Below, in pieces: positions 13,893 to 15,851 of a stretch of 15,851 nucleotides of DNA. Under the pieces are notes generated by a model. The model searched no databases. It was not told the origin of the DNA and saw nothing but the letters and a program-made list of their open reading frames with translations. The number at the start of each line of letters is the position of its first letter. The stretch's first letter is position 1. Where the stretch lies: contig JAEMRL010000016.1 of the NCBI GenBank assembly GCA_016463385.1, forward strand, positions 1 to 15,851, in the 5' to 3' direction. Both the position numbers and the translations under genes were made by a program. Origin of the DNA: Thermoleophilia bacterium. Lineage in GTDB: Bacteria; Actinomycetota; Thermoleophilia; Miltoncostaeales; Miltoncostaeaceae.

Positions 13893-15734
13893 ATGTGCGG
13901 GATCATCGGATACGTCGGCGGGCGTCCATGCCGCGAGCTCATCCTCACCGGGCTCGAGAGGCTCGAGTACCGGGGGTACGACTCGGCCGGGTTCGCCCTG
14001 CTCGACGCCTCCGACGGCATCGCCGAGTCGGTCCGCGCCGTGGGCAACCTCTCCCAGCTGCGCAGCGCCGCCGGGCTGAACGGCGGCTCCACCGCCACCG
14101 CTGGCATCGGGCACACCCGCTGGGCCACCCACGGCCGCGTCACGACCGAGAACGCGCACCCGCACTCGAGCGCCGACGGCTCCGTGCTGGTGGTGATGAA
14201 CGGGATCATCGAGAACTATCTCGAGCTGCGCTCCGAGCTGCAGAACGAGGGCGTCGTGTTCACCTCCGACACCGACACCGAGGTCATCCCGCACCTGATC
14301 GCCCGCGAGTACGCCGGCGACATCGCCGCCGCGGTCCGCGCGGTGCTGCCGCGCCTGGGCGGCCACTTCGCCTTCGTCGCCGCGCACGTCTCCGAGCCGG
14401 GCCGGCTGGTGGCCTCCCGTCGCGAGTGCCCCCTGGTGCTCGGCGTCGGCGACGGCGAGCGGTTCGTCGCCTCGGCGATCCCCGCCTTCCTGCGCGAGAC
14501 CCGCGACGTGATGATCATCGAGGACGACGAGGTGGTCGTGCTCGAGGCGGGTGGCCACACCGTCTGGAACGGGGCGGGACTGATGCCCGAGCGCCCGGCC
14601 GAGCGCGTCGACTGGGATGAGGACGCCGCCGAGAAGGGCGGCTACGAGACCTTCATGCTCAAGGAGATCCACGAGCAGCCGTCCGCCCTGTGGGACACCA
14701 TCGGCGACCGGCTGCGTCCCGACGGCTCGGTTGAGCTGGCGGGCCTCGGCCTGGACGACCCCACCCTGGCCCGGGTGGAGCGGATCCACATCGTCGCCTG
14801 CGGCACCTCGTACCACGCCGGCCTCGTCGGCCGGTACCTGATCGAGGACTGGGCCCGCATCCCGGTCCACGTCGAGGTGGCCTCGGAGTACCGCTACCGC
14901 ACCTGCCTCGCCGGTCCCGGCGACCTGATCATCGGGATCACCCAGAGCGGCGAGACCGCCGACACGCTCGCCGCGATGCGCGTGGCGCGCGAGCGGGGCG
15001 CCCACGTGGTCGCCCTCACCAACATCATGGGCTCGCAGGCCACCCGCGACGCCGACGGGGTGCTCTACACCCGCGCCGGCCTCGAGATCGGCGTGGCGGC
15101 GACCAAGACCCACACCGCCCAGGTGATGGCCCTCTCGCTGCTGGCCCTGAAGCTCGGGCGCCTGAAGTGGGCCCTCACCTCCGCGGGCGCGCTCGACCTC
15201 GCCGACGAGCTCCGCAAGGTGCCCGACGTGATCGAGGCCTACCTCGCCTCGGCCGCGCCCGAGCAGGTGATGGCCATCGCCGCGACCTACGCCTCCCGGC
15301 CCTTCTTCCTCTATCTGGGCCGCCACGTCGGCGTGCCGGTCTGCTTCGAGGGCGCCCTGAAGCTGAAGGAGATCAGCTACATCCCCACCGAGGCCTATCC
15401 GGCGGGTGAGATGAAGCACGGCCCGATCGCGCTGCTCGAGGAGGGCTCGCCGGTGGTGGTCGTGGCCACCGACGGGCACGTCTTCGACAAGGTCGTCTCC
15501 AACATCCAGGAGGTCCGGGCCCGCGGGGCGCGCGTGATCGCCGTGGCCACCGAGGGCAACGAGGAGATCGAGCAGCACGCCGACGACGTGCTCTGGGCGC
15601 CGCGCACCCAGGCGCTGCTGTCGCCGATCGCCGCGGTGATCCCGCTGCAGATCTTCGCCTATGGACTGGCGCGCGAGCGGGGCCTGAACGTGGATCAGCC
15701 GCGCAACCTGGCCAAGACCGTAACCGTCGAGTAG
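13893..15734 (+). CDS. glmS: Glutamine--fructose-6-phosphate aminotransferase (isomerising)
   Basis: Makes glucosamine-6-phosphate from fructose-6-phosphate and glutamine, the entry step to UDP-GlcNAc; its product is the substrate of the glmM product next door. At 613 residues it is full length. The class II glutamine amidotransferase domain starts with MCGIIGYVGG, so Cys2 becomes the N-terminal nucleophile after Met removal. It continues with GHTRWATHG (73-81), NGIIENY (103-109) and SDTDTE (125-130). Two SIS sugar-isomerase domains follow: CGTSYHAG near 303 with ITQSGET near 348, and from about 469 YLGRHVGVPVCFEGALKLKE with ISYIPTEAYPAGEMKHGP. The C-terminus DQPRNLAKTVTVE is the standard ending. 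ATG 13893 has GGGAGGAAG at 13879-13887. The 51-base gap upstream is too short for a glmS ribozyme. acpS starts 10 bases after the stop. Confidence 0.97.
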   Translation: MCGIIGYVGGRPCRELILTGLERLEYRGYDSAGFALLDASDGIAESVRAVGNLSQLRSAAGLNGGSTATAGIGHTRWATHGRVTTENAHPHSSADGSVLVVMNGIIENYLELRSELQNEGVVFTSDTDTEVIPHLIAREYAGDIAAAVRAVLPRLGGHFAFVAAHVSEPGRLVASRRECPLVLGVGDGERFVASAIPAFLRETRDVMIIEDDEVVVLEAGGHTVWNGAGLMPERPAERVDWDEDAAEKGGYETFMLKEIHEQPSALWDTIGDRLRPDGSVELAGLGLDDPTLARVERIHIVACGTSYHAGLVGRYLIEDWARIPVHVEVASEYRYRTCLAGPGDLIIGITQSGETADTLAAMRVARERGAHVVALTNIMGSQATRDADGVLYTRAGLEIGVAATKTHTAQVMALSLLALKLGRLKWALTSAGALDLADELRKVPDVIEAYLASAAPEQVMAIAATYASRPFFLYLGRHVGVPVCFEGALKLKEISYIPTEAYPAGEMKHGPIALLEEGSPVVVVATDGHVFDKVVSNIQEVRARGARVIAVATEGNEEIEQHADDVLWAPRTQALLSPIAAVIPLQIFAYGLARERGLNVDQPRNLAKTVTVE

Positions 15735-15744
15735 AGGCTGAGTC

Positions 15745-15851
15745 TTGGCGATTCTGGGCGTCGGGGTGGACGTGGTCGAGATCGACCGCTTCGCCGCGTC
15801 GCTGGCCAAGCGCCCCCGGCTGGCCGAGCGGTGCTTCACGGAGGCCGAGGC
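15745..15851 (+). CDS. acpS: Holo-[acyl-carrier-protein] synthase, 5' part only
   Basis: Only the first 35 residues are in the window. AILGVGVDVVEIDRF followed by AASLAKRPRLAERCFTEAEA is the standard N-terminus of AcpS, which transfers 4'-phosphopantetheine from CoA to acyl carrier protein; the Asp in GVDVVEI is a conserved magnesium ligand. The TTG start at 15745 is inferred because homology begins at the next residue; upstream there is only a weak AGAGG. It lies 10 bases after glmS and is probably co-transcribed with it, a common actinobacterial arrangement. Confidence 0.88.
   Translation, partial: MAILGVGVDVVEIDRFAASLAKRPRLAERCFTEAE

Noticed and set aside
13833..15839. A 668-codon open frame antisense to glmS
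   Set aside because: It is a shadow of a well-supported gene in GC-rich DNA; the translation is His/Asp/Gly/Val-rich with no recognisable domain.

Overview
The window is very GC-rich and densely coding. Its codon use and the gene order rplM-rpsI-glmM-glmS-acpS suggest a high-GC actinomycete. My best guess is the Thermoleophilia (Solirubrobacter/Conexibacter-like), but that placement is inference from general resemblance, because no rRNA marker is present. Start codons are often GTG, and several gene junctions use a four-base GTGA overlap, which points to translational coupling. No tRNA, rRNA, CRISPR array, insertion sequence or attachment site was seen.

Layout: (1) 8-1309 (-) encodes an EAL-HDOD signalling protein. 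Diverging from it are a beta-CASP metallo-beta-lactamase nuclease (1562-2950, +) and guaA, GMP synthase (3046-4572, +). (2) 7685-4592 (-) is a tightly overlapped three-gene unit. It encodes a coiled-coil protein, a two-part protein whose C-terminal half resembles a small-GTPase-partner (longin/roadblock-like) domain, and a Ras-like GTPase fused through a PAS-like region and coiled coil to an HD-GYP cyclic-di-GMP phosphodiesterase domain. (3) 7824-9128 (-) is a Re-citrate-synthase-like DRE-TIM enzyme. It diverges from 9188-10375 (+), a Si-type citrate synthase fold with an N-terminal helix-turn-helix. The 59-bp gap between them is an AT-rich island with an operator-like palindrome lying across both promoters. 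An S4-domain RNA-binding protein (10372-10770, +) is coupled behind the citrate synthase. (4) 10771-11618 holds several hairpins, a small Cys/His-motif protein on the minus strand, and the best promoter in the window, which drives rplM. (5) 11619-15851 (+) is housekeeping: ribosomal proteins L13 and S9, then glmM and glmS (UDP-GlcNAc precursor synthesis) and the start of acpS.

The parts most worth following up are the GTPase/HD-GYP three-gene module, which I recognise as a recurrent but (to my knowledge) functionally unassigned neighbourhood; the paired, evolutionarily unrelated citrate synthases sharing one palindromic control region; and glmM, which has no ATG, GTG or TTG in frame ahead of its conserved N-terminus. 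All functions are assigned from motifs read by eye; no database search was run.
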